Assembly (NCBI GenBank): GCA_016195815.1
Contig: JACPYX010000018.1
Location: 124,001 to 188,000, forward strand
Source: Chloroflexota bacterium
GTDB taxonomy: Bacteria > Chloroflexota > Anaerolineae > Anaerolineales > Villigracilaceae
Length of the DNA: 64,000 nt
Direction: 5' to 3'
The notes beneath the pieces are model-generated. The model saw only the letters and a program-made list of their open reading frames with translations, searched no databases and had not been told where the DNA came from. This document shows, piece by piece, positions 8,307 through 16,796 of this stretch; position 1 is the stretch's first letter, and every line of letters begins with the position of its first letter. The translations under genes were made by a program, and so were the position numbers.

Positions 8307-8759
8307 ATGGAACGAACTCTCGTGCTTGTAAAACCCGATGGCGTACAGCGCGCACTGGTGGGGGAAGTCATTGCCCGCCTCGAGCGCCGCGGACTTCGGC
8401 TGGTCGCCGCTAAATTCATGCAGGTTGGTAAAGAACTGGCCGAGACTCATTATGCCGTTCATAAAGGCAAGCCGTTTTATGATGGATTGATTTCGTACAT
8501 CATTTCTGCGCCGGTGATGGCGATGGTATGGGAAGGCCCCAACGCTGTGGCCGCCGTGCGGCAGACGATGGGCTCGACGAAGCCGACCGAAGCCGCGCCT
8601 GGCACACTACGCCACGATTTTGCCCTCGAAGTGGGCCGCAACCTGACCCACGCTTCGGATAGTCCTGAGAATGGCGAAAATGAAATCAGGCTGTGGTTCA
8701 AGAAGGAAGAGCTGGTCGAGTGGAAGCGCGAAGTTGATAAATGGGTTTTTGAGAAATAA
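8307..8759 (+). CDS. ndk: Nucleoside diphosphate kinase
   Basis: Ndk equilibrates NTP and dNTP pools by a phospho-histidine mechanism. The 150-residue protein starts with ERTLVLVKPDGVQRALVG and has the active-site segment THASDSPENGENEIRLWF, where the His is the phosphorylated residue (normally NxxHGSDS; here Gly is Ala). A GGAG Shine-Dalgarno precedes the ATG. It lies between two terminators and is therefore probably transcribed alone. Confidence 0.96.
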   Translation: MERTLVLVKPDGVQRALVGEVIARLERRGLRLVAAKFMQVGKELAETHYAVHKGKPFYDGLISYIISAPVMAMVWEGPNAVAAVRQTMGSTKPTEAAPGTLRHDFALEVGRNLTHASDSPENGENEIRLWFKKEELVEWKREVDKWVFEK

Positions 8760-8762
8760 ATA

Positions 8763-8798
8763 AAGAATGACGGAACTTCCAAAGGTTCCGTCATTCTT
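8763..8798. terminator. Bidirectional terminator between ndk and the minus-strand rsfS group
   Basis: A perfect 14-pair stem (8763-8776 with 8785-8798) has an eight-base loop. A-rich sequence lies on its left and T-rich sequence on its right, so it can serve both convergent transcription units. Confidence 0.85.
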
Positions 8799-8829
8799 AT
8801 TATGCACCGCGGGGAATCTGTAAAACCGG

Positions 8830-9213
8830 CTACATTGAAGAAAGTTTTTCGTGAAGCTCTCTGGATTGACTGCGCAGAGTCTGATAAATGTTCAGGCTGT
8901 TTTCCTGGGCATGGATAATCGCATTGACAAAAAGAGTCACATCTGGGTTATTCATCCGGCTAGCCAGATCCAGCAGCGCGGCGCGGCGGATTTTTTCTTT
9001 GGGATGTGTCTCGCCTTTTTCGCCAGCCGCTTTCAATGCGTTGGTATATTCCCTGAAGGCAGACGAAAGATCATCATCCAATCTGTCTGCGTATTCTTTA
9101 ATAGAAAAATCGAATCCGACCCAGCCGGCGCCGATCGTGTCTGATAGAAAATCTACTGCTCCCAAAAGCGATTTGGTGATTTCGCGGTCTCTGTCGTTTT
9201 GTAAATTTTGCAT
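8830..9213 (-). CDS. Soluble protein resembling half of a type II secretion F (TadC) domain
   Basis: The 127-residue protein is not annotated by strong motifs. Its second half, NNPDVTLFVNAIIHAQENS followed by LNIYQTLRSQSRELHEKL, matches the pattern of the cytoplasmic helical bundle of TadC/GspF proteins (P-x-L-x-x-FV-x-AI-x-QA ... LRxQSxxLR). The middle part (EYADRLDDDLSSAFREY) also fits that domain. There is no transmembrane helix, which real TadC proteins have. It starts 8 bases downstream of the rsfS stop and is likely co-transcribed. It may have been captured from a pilus-assembly gene; an Flp pilin gene occurs at 12831-12986. Confidence 0.5.
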   Translation of the reverse strand: MQNLQNDRDREITKSLLGAVDFLSDTIGAGWVGFDFSIKEYADRLDDDLSSAFREYTNALKAAGEKGETHPKEKIRRAALLDLASRMNNPDVTLFVNAIIHAQENSLNIYQTLRSQSRELHEKLSSM

Positions 9214-9221
9214 GGAATATG

Positions 9222-9566
9222 CTACTGCACTCTCACCAGAACCTTGCCTTCGTTCCAGAGTTCTTCGAGATCATAATGATCGCGCTGGTCAGGCGAAAAA
9301 AGATGGACAACCACATCGCCGTAATCCACAATGACCCAGCCTTCGCGAGATTCGCCCTGCTTCTTACCCTTTTTGCGGTGCTTCGTGCGGACGGCATCCA
9401 TGGAGCCTTCGGCCAGCGCATCCAACATGCGGTCGCTGGTGCCGTTGCAGATTACAAAGTAATCAGTAAATGAGGCGATCCCTTTGATGTCAAGCAGAAG
9501 GATGTCCTCGCCTTTTTTATCTTCGAGCGCATCTACAATCGTATGGGCTAATTCAAGTGCATTCAG
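9222..9566 (-). CDS. rsfS: Ribosomal silencing factor RsfS, apparent CTG start
   Basis: RsfS binds L14 of the large ribosomal subunit and blocks subunit joining when nutrients are low. The 114-residue product has the full family: NALELAHTIVDALEDKKGED, TDYFVICNGTSDRMLDALAE, WVIVDYGDVVVHLFSPD and a C-terminal WNEGKVLV. In frame, the only codon that can start the conserved N-terminus is CTG at 9566-9564: a TGA stop is two codons upstream, and the next ATG (9428) would remove the first third of the domain. A GAGGTG Shine-Dalgarno at 9576-9571 fits the CTG. A sequencing error is the alternative. Confidence 0.85.
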   Translation of the reverse strand: MNALELAHTIVDALEDKKGEDILLLDIKGIASFTDYFVICNGTSDRMLDALAEGSMDAVRTKHRKKGKKQGESREGWVIVDYGDVVVHLFSPDQRDHYDLEELWNEGKVLVRVQ

Positions 9567-9619
9567 TTTTCACCTCGTCAGTTGCTTGGACGCGTCCAAT
9601 TCGGGTGGCATTGAGAGTA

Positions 9620-10201
9620 TTATCTTCTCAATGGCGCTGTGAATAAGCGGGTGTAGACAGAGCCGCCCGGCTGGAGATCGCTTTTAAAAAGATGGATCGC
9701 GTTGATATGGCCCGTACCCAGGCTGCCAATCTTCGTATCTTCAAGCGCCATGTGTATCTTTTGTAAATCGGCGCTGGACGGATTTTGGCGGACGCGGCCA
9801 ATCGTCAGGTGGGGAGAGAAACCGTGTTCTTCGGCTGGATAACCCAGCCTGGCCGAGGCGGTTTCGATGCCGCGCTGCAAGGATGCGAAGGAGGCCGGCA
9901 GGTTGAGTCCAACCCATAGAACGCGCGGCCGCCGCGGGGTCGGAAATGAGCCGATGCCTTCCACGCTCATGTCAAAGCATGGATATTGAGCGGTCTCTAT
10001 CGCCAGCATTTCCTTGATGATCTCTATATTGGCCGGAGATACGTCGCCTAGAAATTTCAATGTCAGGTGAATGTTGGTTGCAGGCGTCCAGCGGACCAGG
10101 TCGGAGCCAAGTGTTTTACGAATCTCAGCCGTGGCTGTTTGGATCGCGTCATGAAGAGGGGTGGGGACTTCAAGGGCTATGAACGCGCGCACAAGATTCA
10201 T
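9620..10201 (-). CDS. thpR: RNA 2',3'-cyclic phosphodiesterase
   Basis: The protein belongs to the 2H phosphoesterase superfamily and opens 2',3'-cyclic phosphates at RNA ends. Both signature H-x-T/S-x motifs are present in the 193 residues: HLTLKF at residue 45 and HLTIGR near residue 131. The N-terminus RAFIALEVP is typical of ThpR/LigT. It lies between a response regulator gene and rsfS, all on the minus strand with small gaps, so the four genes probably form one transcript. Confidence 0.9.
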   Translation of the reverse strand: MNLVRAFIALEVPTPLHDAIQTATAEIRKTLGSDLVRWTPATNIHLTLKFLGDVSPANIEIIKEMLAIETAQYPCFDMSVEGIGSFPTPRRPRVLWVGLNLPASFASLQRGIETASARLGYPAEEHGFSPHLTIGRVRQNPSSADLQKIHMALEDTKIGSLGTGHINAIHLFKSDLQPGGSVYTRLFTAPLRR

Positions 10202-10208
10202 GGCGTGC

Positions 10209-10589
10209 TTACAGGCTTTGGGTTACGCGGTCCACCGCGTTCTTCAGGTCAACATAGCCGACAGGTTTGGTGAGATAGATTGATGCGCCTGCATTCAGTC
10301 CATCGCGCACGTCTGATGGCATGCTTTTGGCTGAAACCACGATGACCGGAATCTGCGCCAGTTCAGGTGCGCCGCGCATGTATTGAAGCACTTCGATGCC
10401 GGAGACGTCGGGCATCATAATGTCGAGAATGATGAGGTCGGGCTTTTCCTGTGCGATCAGAGTCATGGCCGGTGTGCTGGTGTACGTCTTGATCACGCGG
10501 AAGCCGCTGACTCGCATCATTTCTGCGAACAATTCAGCGGCATCCGGCTCGTCCTCGATGATCATTACTGTTTTTTGATTATTTGCCAT
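10209..10589 (-). CDS. Single-domain response regulator
   Basis: The 126-residue protein is a stand-alone CheY-like receiver: acidic pair EDE near residue 11, phospho-acceptor Asp in LIILDIMMPD near residue 55, Ser in VVSAKS near 84 and Lys in LTKPVG near 107. There is no output domain. I chose the ATG at 10589 because an AAGGA Shine-Dalgarno stands 6 bases upstream; the frame continues 9 codons further without ribosome-binding sequence. No partner kinase is adjacent. Confidence 0.9.
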   Translation of the reverse strand: MANNQKTVMIIEDEPDAAELFAEMMRVSGFRVIKTYTSTPAMTLIAQEKPDLIILDIMMPDVSGIEVLQYMRGAPELAQIPVIVVSAKSMPSDVRDGLNAGASIYLTKPVGYVDLKNAVDRVTQSL

Positions 10590-10756
10590 TGTTATCCTTG
10601 TCGTATAAAATAGCATAAGATAGGCGAATTTGCAAGGGGAGTGATAATATTAATCCTGGCTTCATTGTATATAACCAATTCTTTTGTCTTGACTACCTTG
10701 CGATTTTGTATAATATGGCTGTTGGTTTCTTAATAATGTCTATCAGGAGAGATTCC

Positions 10757-12736
10757 ATGTCTGACCAATTTAATTTTGGCGGTGAGATCGTCTGGCGGCC
10801 AACGACGGAATATATCGAGCGCGCTCATTTGACTGCGTTCATGCGCCGGCATGAGATCAAGGATTTCAATGAACTGATGCGGCGCTCCACAGCAGACGTG
10901 GCCTGGTTCACAGATGCGGTCATCAAATATCTCGGCGTCGAATTTTATAAACCATATTCGCATGTGGTGGATCTTTCGGCGGGCATCCAGTTCCCGAAAT
11001 GGTGTGTGGGTGGGAAGATGAACATCGTCCATAATTGCGTGGACAAATGGCAAGCCACAGACATTCGACGACGCAACGCGCTGATTTGGGAAGGCGAAGA
11101 AGGCGCGGCCAAAACGTTGACTTATAGAGAACTCTACCAGGAAATCAATCGCTGCGCCAACGCGCTCCGTTCGCTGGGACTCGGCAAAGGCGACTCGATC
11201 GGTCTGTTCATGCCGATGACACCCGAAATCGTCATCGCACTATTGGCGATTGCAAAGATCGGCGGCATCATCCTGCCGCTCTTTAGCGGCTACGGCGCGG
11301 GCGCGGTCGTGAGCCGCCTCAATGATGCGGGGGCAAAAGCTTTGTTCACCGCCGACGGTTCATTTAGGCGCGGAAAGGAAGTCGAGATGAAATCCATCGC
11401 CGACGAAGCCGCCGCGCAAGTTCCAAGTTTGAAGCACATGATCGTTTTGAAAAGAACTGATCAGGAAATCTCGATGAAACAAGGCCGCGATTACTGGTGG
11501 CACGAATTGGTCGCCAGGCAGGACGCGCAAAGCGACACGGAAAAAATTCCGGCGGAAACACCGTTGATGCTCATCTATACTTCGGGCACCACCGGCAAAC
11601 CAAAAGGCGCGGTTCACACGCATTGTGGTTTTCCAATCAAGGCCGCACAGGACATGGCGTTCGGCACCGACGTGCATCCCTTCGACGCGGCCAATGCCCG
11701 CCCGAGTGACGTGATGTTTTGGATGACTGACATGGGTTGGATGATGGGTCCGTGGCTGGTGTTCGGGACTTTGCTTTTGGGCGCGACGATGTTTATCTAT
11801 GACGGCGCGCCAGACTTTCCCGCGCCCGATCGAATCTGGGAAATGGTCGAACGGCACAAAATTACCCAACTCGGACTCTCGCCAACTTTTGTGCGGACGA
11901 TGATCCCGCACGGATCGGAGATGGCGACCAAACACGATCTATCTTCACTGCGCTTCTTTGCCTCGACGGGTGAGCCGTGGAACCCGGACCCGTGGCTTTG
12001 GCTTTTCACTGACGTCGGACTCCGCCAACGCCCGATCATCAATTATTCGGGCGGCACGGAAATCTCCGGCGGCATTGTGATGGGCAATCCGCTCGTGCCG
12101 CTCAAACCGTGCGCCTTCGCCGCGCCTTGTCCCGGTATGGCCGCGGACGTGGTGGATGAAGATGGAAAATCAATCCGCAACGCTGTCGGCGAACTGGTCA
12201 TCAAAGCGCCATGGATCGGGATGACGCGCGGCTTCTGGAAAGATCCTCAGCGCTATCTCGATACATACTGGTCGCGTTTTGAAAACGTATGGGTGCACGG
12301 CGACTTCGCCGCCATTGACGCGGATGGCTTGTGGTACATTCTTGGCCGCTCGGACGATACGTTGAAAATCGCAGGCAAGCGGCTGGGCCCGGCGGAAGTC
12401 GAATCGATTTTAGTGCATCATGATCATGTAATTGAATCTGCCGCGATTGGAATCCCGGATGAAATCAAAGGCATGGCGCTGGTTGTCTTTTGTGTGTTGA
12501 AGAAAAATGTCGCGCCTGATGAAAAATTGCGAAAAGAATTAAAGCAAATGATCGTGAATGAAATAGGCAAGCCGCTGGCGCCGAAGGCTGTTTTATTTGT
12601 CAGTGACTTGCCAAAAACGCGCAACGCGAAAGTGATGCGGCGCATGATCCGCTTGGCGTATCTTGGGCAGGAATTGGGCGATATGTCCTCGCTGGTCAAT
12701 CCCGAAGCTGTGGAAGAGATCAAGATGGCGATCTGA
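10757..12736 (+). CDS. AMP-dependent acyl-CoA synthetase (acetyl-CoA synthetase-like)
   Basis: The enzyme activates a short carboxylic acid with ATP and CoA through an acyl-adenylate. Of 659 residues, the P-loop-like motif LIYTSGTTGKPKGAVHTH lies near 275, the adenylate region NYSGGTEISGG near 430, and the hinge GRSDDTLKIAGKRLGPAEVE near 535. The C-terminal catalytic Lys segment is KTRNAKVMRRM, the site often acetylated in AcsA. The N-terminus has an Acs-like extension. AGGAGAG precedes the ATG at 10757, which is why the upstream in-frame ATGs were not used. A TATAAT at about 10708 is a plausible -10. Substrate (acetate or propionate) cannot be fixed from sequence. Confidence 0.85.
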   Translation: MSDQFNFGGEIVWRPTTEYIERAHLTAFMRRHEIKDFNELMRRSTADVAWFTDAVIKYLGVEFYKPYSHVVDLSAGIQFPKWCVGGKMNIVHNCVDKWQATDIRRRNALIWEGEEGAAKTLTYRELYQEINRCANALRSLGLGKGDSIGLFMPMTPEIVIALLAIAKIGGIILPLFSGYGAGAVVSRLNDAGAKALFTADGSFRRGKEVEMKSIADEAAAQVPSLKHMIVLKRTDQEISMKQGRDYWWHELVARQDAQSDTEKIPAETPLMLIYTSGTTGKPKGAVHTHCGFPIKAAQDMAFGTDVHPFDAANARPSDVMFWMTDMGWMMGPWLVFGTLLLGATMFIYDGAPDFPAPDRIWEMVERHKITQLGLSPTFVRTMIPHGSEMATKHDLSSLRFFASTGEPWNPDPWLWLFTDVGLRQRPIINYSGGTEISGGIVMGNPLVPLKPCAFAAPCPGMAADVVDEDGKSIRNAVGELVIKAPWIGMTRGFWKDPQRYLDTYWSRFENVWVHGDFAAIDADGLWYILGRSDDTLKIAGKRLGPAEVESILVHHDHVIESAAIGIPDEIKGMALVVFCVLKKNVAPDEKLRKELKQMIVNEIGKPLAPKAVLFVSDLPKTRNAKVMRRMIRLAYLGQELGDMSSLVNPEAVEEIKMAI

Positions 12737-12775
12737 TATTCAGATGGATCGAATCGTTTCGTTATTAATTAAAAA

Positions 12776-12809
12776 AAACAGGACACCGTCATCAGACAAT
12801 GTCCTGTTT
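12776..12809. terminator. Bidirectional terminator between the acyl-CoA synthetase and pilin genes
   Basis: AAACAGGACA at 12776-12785 pairs with TGTCCTGTTT at 12800-12809. A long A-run precedes it and T-rich bases follow, suiting both convergent genes. Confidence 0.75.
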
Positions 12810-12830
12810 GCTTTCCGTGAGCGTATAAAA

Positions 12831-12986
12831 TTACACGCTGGAGAGGCTGCTGTTGATCGTGCTGAATGAGTTGCCGATGATCGGCCCCAAAACCATCAGA
12901 GCAGCGATAACAACGATAGCAACTAAAACGAGGATCAGAGCATATTCAACTAAACCTTGGCCTTTTTCTTTCGGTGCGAATAACAT
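12831..12986 (-). CDS. Flp/Fap-type class IVb pilin
   Basis: The 51-residue prepilin has a short basic leader (FAPKEKGQG), the conserved GLVEYAL segment with the +5 Glu, a long hydrophobic helix (ILVLVAIVVIAALMVLGPII) and a short polar tail. A prepilin peptidase should cut near the GQG. An AAAGGAGAG Shine-Dalgarno stands just before the ATG at 12986, inside an upstream in-frame extension, which fixes the start. No tad assembly genes lie next to it, so this is an orphan pilin that depends on machinery elsewhere. Confidence 0.88.
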   Translation of the reverse strand: MLFAPKEKGQGLVEYALILVLVAIVVIAALMVLGPIIGNSFSTINSSLSSV

Positions 12987-13265
12987 GGTGTTTTTCTCTC
13001 CTTTCTTCATATTTTTTCGGAAGCTTGTTTCCGAAACTATTTGTATTATATTCAAATGACATCATCTGGCAAGGGAAGCCTCTTAACACTTACGTTAAGT
13101 CGAACGGCGATTGGCGAAATATTTTGTTCCTATTGTATGCCTGCGCGCCTTTGGCGAATGGCGGGCAGTTCTCTCGTCCCTATGGGGGAATGGTAGCCGG
13201 ATGAAACTGCATATAATATTGAGTGTGCGTATGACATGCGTAACCATCTTTAGAGAGGAGATGTT

Positions 13266-14870
13266 ATGAAACACTTGCGTTCCAGTTTTTTGATCAGCAT
13301 AGTGTTTTTGATTCTGCTGGCTGCCTGTGCGCCGCAGACTGCGCCGATAGCGTCGCAGGCGCCTGTGACGAGCGCACCCGCCGCGACAGAAACACCTGCG
13401 CCAACCCCAACTGAAGCGCCAATCACTCCATCCCTGGCGCCGGTTGTCTTGTCCGGTCCGCCGATGGAAGTCGGCTCGATGTGGCCGTATGTTGACGGCA
13501 GTATTTTAGTGGCAGTCCCGGGCGGGCCGTTCACCATGGGGCATGGGGGATCGGATAATCCCGAGCATACGGTTACGTTGAGCGATTTTTGGATCTACCA
13601 GGCCAAAGTCACGAACCAGCAATATGCTTTTTGTGTAAATGCTGGAAAATGTAAGCCGCCGGATTTGATAGACAATTTGGGCTACAACGATGTAATGCGC
13701 GCCAATGACCCTGTGGTCGGCGTGAATTGGGATCAAGCATCATCTTATTGTTCGTTTGTGAATGGCACCTTGCCGACTGAGGCTCAATGGGAGAAGACCG
13801 CCCGCGGTCCGGATGCAAATATTTATCCATGGGGTAGCGGCGCGCCCACCTGCGATTATTTGAACTTCAACAACTGCGTGGGCAAGACCACGAATGTGAC
13901 TAAATACCCGCCGGGTCAGAGCTATTACCGCGCGTTGGATATGGAAGGGAATACCTATGAGTGGGTTAATGATTGGTATAACGCGTTGTATTACAAAAAC
14001 GCTTCGCTTCAGGATCCGCTTGGCCCGGATTCTGGTCAGCAGCGCTCAATACGTTCGTCCAGTTACAAGAGCAAAATTGACCAGATTCCGGCATCGACGC
14101 GTTTTTTTGATTTTCCGAACAGCCATCGCCGCGATCTGGGCTTCCGCTGTGTGGTTGTTAATCCAACCTTCTTTGCGCCAACGTGCCAGGCAATCGGACT
14201 ATTTGGCACAGCCCCAGCCGGCGGCTCAAGCGCGGGCGCGCTCCAGTCAGATTGTCCGAAGGTGGGCATCGGTTTGACCTCGATATGCAAGGCGGGTGTT
14301 GTTCGCGTTACTTTCACCGATGATCGTCCCAATGATCCAAATGCTGTAATCAGCGGAGTTGGTTCCTGTACTCCGGTTTCTGTAACGCCGGGAGTTTTTC
14401 CCCAGGTCTATGATTGCAGTTCCACAACTACTGTGGCTATAGAATCCAAATGCACCTCCACGGGCGGAACCATCCAGTGTGCCTCTAACTATAATTTGAA
14501 TCCAAAAACCGGCGTATGCGAATGGGATGGAACTGGCACGCAGGGGAATCAATGCCTGCCGGGATATACGTATGATTCGGCCAACTTGTGCTGCACATCT
14601 CAAACAAGCAGCGGCTTGAACTTTTGTCCAGTGGGTACAACTTTAGGGTATGATTCTAATAGCAATCCAGTCTGCGTGCCCAACGATCAGGCAAATAATA
14701 AGCCTTATAAGAGCGAGTTGGTTCTGCCTCCCGATCCGGCTTCTTGTACGGGCGGTGGAAATCCGGACGGTGGAACTCCCTCCACAGGTAGTTGCAGTCA
14801 ATATGCTTACCCGTCTTGTCCGACATGGTGCCGCGCTGATCCTAAAAACAAAATATGTGTTGGACCATAA
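13266..14870 (+). CDS. Lipoprotein with SUMF1 (formylglycine-generating-like) domain and Cys-rich tail
   Basis: Of 534 residues, the first 21 form a lipoprotein signal ending in LLAAC, followed by a Thr/Pro/Ala linker. Residues ~75-300 are a SUMF1/FGE-sulfatase-type domain: GPFTMGHGG, WIYQAKVTNQQYAFCV, LPTEAQWEKTARG, EWVNDWYN and RDLGFRCVV. The rest is Cys-rich, with a GYTYDSANLCC element shared with the two downstream genes. The catalytic Cys pair of true formylglycine enzymes (GFRC context) is only partly present, so it may be a binding or structural module. It would sit on the outer face of the membrane. A GAGGAG Shine-Dalgarno precedes the ATG. Confidence 0.82.
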   Translation: MKHLRSSFLISIVFLILLAACAPQTAPIASQAPVTSAPAATETPAPTPTEAPITPSLAPVVLSGPPMEVGSMWPYVDGSILVAVPGGPFTMGHGGSDNPEHTVTLSDFWIYQAKVTNQQYAFCVNAGKCKPPDLIDNLGYNDVMRANDPVVGVNWDQASSYCSFVNGTLPTEAQWEKTARGPDANIYPWGSGAPTCDYLNFNNCVGKTTNVTKYPPGQSYYRALDMEGNTYEWVNDWYNALYYKNASLQDPLGPDSGQQRSIRSSSYKSKIDQIPASTRFFDFPNSHRRDLGFRCVVVNPTFFAPTCQAIGLFGTAPAGGSSAGALQSDCPKVGIGLTSICKAGVVRVTFTDDRPNDPNAVISGVGSCTPVSVTPGVFPQVYDCSSTTTVAIESKCTSTGGTIQCASNYNLNPKTGVCEWDGTGTQGNQCLPGYTYDSANLCCTSQTSSGLNFCPVGTTLGYDSNSNPVCVPNDQANNKPYKSELVLPPDPASCTGGGNPDGGTPSTGSCSQYAYPSCPTWCRADPKNKICVGP

Positions 14871-14897
14871 AATTTATTTCGCCGTTGCAATGAATAC

Positions 14898-14934
14898 AGC
14901 CCCTGCTATGTTTATCAGGCAGGGGCTTTTTGTT
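14898..14934 (+). terminator. Intrinsic terminator between the SUMF1 lipoproteins
   Basis: AGCCCCTGC (14898-14906) pairs with GCAGGGGCT (14919-14927) and is followed by TTTTTGTT. A new TATAAT starts at about 14941, so the next gene has its own promoter. Confidence 0.85.
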
Positions 14935-14969
14935 ACGGGGTATAATTTTAAGCCAACAGGAGAAAACGA

Positions 14970-16712
14970 ATGAAACGCTTAACCTGGATTTTACTGGGGG
15001 TTGTGTTGATTCTGGCAGCCTGTGCGCCCGCTTCAACTCCAATATCGGCTCCCACTATCGGGCCGAGTCCGACTTCAGAGCCGCCGACCGCGGTTGTTCC
15101 ACCGACTTCGATTCCGGTGTCATTAGCCGGCCCGCAGGCTGGTTCCACGATGACCTGGCTCGACGGCTCACAATTGGTCTATGTTCCGGCTGGGGACTTT
15201 GTGATGGGATTGGGATATGGGACTACTCCGCAAAAAACCATTTCACTGGACAGCTACTGGATTTACAAGACCGATGTCACTAATAAAATGTATGCTCAAT
15301 GCGTAGCCGCCGGCAATTGCGCCGCCCCCGCGCAGGAACTTGGCACGCCCGATTATATAAACCCCGATTATGGTGATTACCCAGTCGTCGGCGTGACGTG
15401 GGATATGGCTTCCAATTATTGTCAGTGGAGTCAGGGTCAGTTGCCGAGCGAGGCCCAATGGGAGAAGGCCGCTCGCGGTCCGGGTGGAAACGTCTATCCA
15501 TGGGGTAATGACAAGCCGGCCTGCGATCTGCTCAATATCCAGGGCTGTCTTGGTCACACCAGCGGCGTCAACGATTATCCCGCGGGAAAGAGTCCGTATG
15601 GGTTGTTGGACATGGCAGGCAACGTCTTTCAATGGGTTAATGATTTCTATGCCGAGAATTATTACGATACTATGCCTGCACTCAATCCCACCGGTCCGGT
15701 CTCTGGCGACATGCGCGTGATCCGCGGCTCGAGTTTCGAAAGCGAGGCATCCCAAACTTTGGCCGGCGTGCGCCGTCCTGCCGCGCCTGCATATACCAGC
15801 CGCGATGTGGGGTTTCGTTGCGTAGTGCCGCAGCCCAAAGTGATCGCTCCTTATTGCCAGACCAGTTCCTACCTGCCGATTGGCGGAGCGCCTTCGGCCA
15901 CCTGCCAGGCACCCGACGCGAAGGTCAATGGCAACTATTGCGCGGGCGGTTCCGGCTTTACCACTATTGATATTCCACCGGGCGCGGTGTATGAAGTGCA
16001 AACCAAAGGCTACACCTGTAGTGAAGCCGTGGTTAATGGACAGCGCGTCCTGACGTGCAGCGGCCCAAACAACTCCAGCGGCGAAGTGACAGTCTGTAAC
16101 TCAACTTGCAGCGGCGCGCCAAATACAGCAAACGCTACGCCGGTCTGTGATCCTGGCTATTCGCTGAATCCTTCCACAGGTCAATGCGTTTATGCGCCCA
16201 TCGCCAGCCAGCCTGGCGCGGCCGGTTGTCCGGCGGGATATAACTTAATCGAGCGCGGCGGACAAAAGGTTTGTGCGGTGGGGCTGAATCAAAACGGCCA
16301 GTGCCCGGCCGGACTTTATTTCGATACTCAATATGGCGCGTGTGTCCCGCCTTCGGGCAACGTTGATGCGCCCTTTGGCATTGATAATTCCGGGCGGGCG
16401 GCGCAAACTTATCAAGGTTGCGCGCCGGGATATTCTTATGATCAGAATTCTCAGTGCTGTACGGCCCAAACCGGCGCGGCCTATCAGGGTTGTCCGCTCG
16501 GTTTCAAGTTCGATTCAACACAGAATACCTGTGTTCCAACTCAAGTGCGGTTGAGCGGGCCGGGCTGTGTGACGGTCTCGCTCAATATCGCCAAATGCAG
16601 CCAGCCTGTTGATGTTTGCAGCAAGATCACCCAGGAAGCAGTCTGCCTCCGCAACTCTTACGCCTGCGAGTGGAATGATAAAGTTGGCATTTGCAGTTTG
16701 AAGAAGAAGTAG
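14970..16712 (+). CDS. Second SUMF1-domain lipoprotein with Cys-rich tail
   Basis: This 580-residue paralogue of the preceding gene starts with a lipobox LILAAC and a short Pro/Thr linker. The SUMF1 domain (residues ~60-290) includes AGDFVMGLGYG, WIYKTDVTNKMYAQCV, LPSEAQWEKAARGPGG, FQWVNDFYAE and RDVGFRCVV. The tail has repeated Cys-rich units, including GYSLNPSTGQC and GYSYDQNSQCC, and ends in a cluster of cysteines. A TATAAT at ~14941 and an AGGAG Shine-Dalgarno precede the ATG. Secreted and lipid-anchored by inference; the function is unknown. Confidence 0.82.
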   Translation: MKRLTWILLGVVLILAACAPASTPISAPTIGPSPTSEPPTAVVPPTSIPVSLAGPQAGSTMTWLDGSQLVYVPAGDFVMGLGYGTTPQKTISLDSYWIYKTDVTNKMYAQCVAAGNCAAPAQELGTPDYINPDYGDYPVVGVTWDMASNYCQWSQGQLPSEAQWEKAARGPGGNVYPWGNDKPACDLLNIQGCLGHTSGVNDYPAGKSPYGLLDMAGNVFQWVNDFYAENYYDTMPALNPTGPVSGDMRVIRGSSFESEASQTLAGVRRPAAPAYTSRDVGFRCVVPQPKVIAPYCQTSSYLPIGGAPSATCQAPDAKVNGNYCAGGSGFTTIDIPPGAVYEVQTKGYTCSEAVVNGQRVLTCSGPNNSSGEVTVCNSTCSGAPNTANATPVCDPGYSLNPSTGQCVYAPIASQPGAAGCPAGYNLIERGGQKVCAVGLNQNGQCPAGLYFDTQYGACVPPSGNVDAPFGIDNSGRAAQTYQGCAPGYSYDQNSQCCTAQTGAAYQGCPLGFKFDSTQNTCVPTQVRLSGPGCVTVSLNIAKCSQPVDVCSKITQEAVCLRNSYACEWNDKVGICSLKKK

Positions 16713-16726
16713 AAACAAAATAATAC

Positions 16727-16755
16727 ACAGCCTCCGTCGCCGACGGAGGCTGTGC
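16727..16755 (+). terminator. Intrinsic terminator after the second SUMF1 lipoprotein
   Basis: A perfect 13-pair stem (16727-16739 with 16743-16755) encloses a three-base loop; the downstream T-tract is weak (CTATCCTTG). Confidence 0.75.
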
Positions 16756-16796
16756 TATCCTTGTAAAACAGTTCGAATTTGACGATAGGGAGATCG

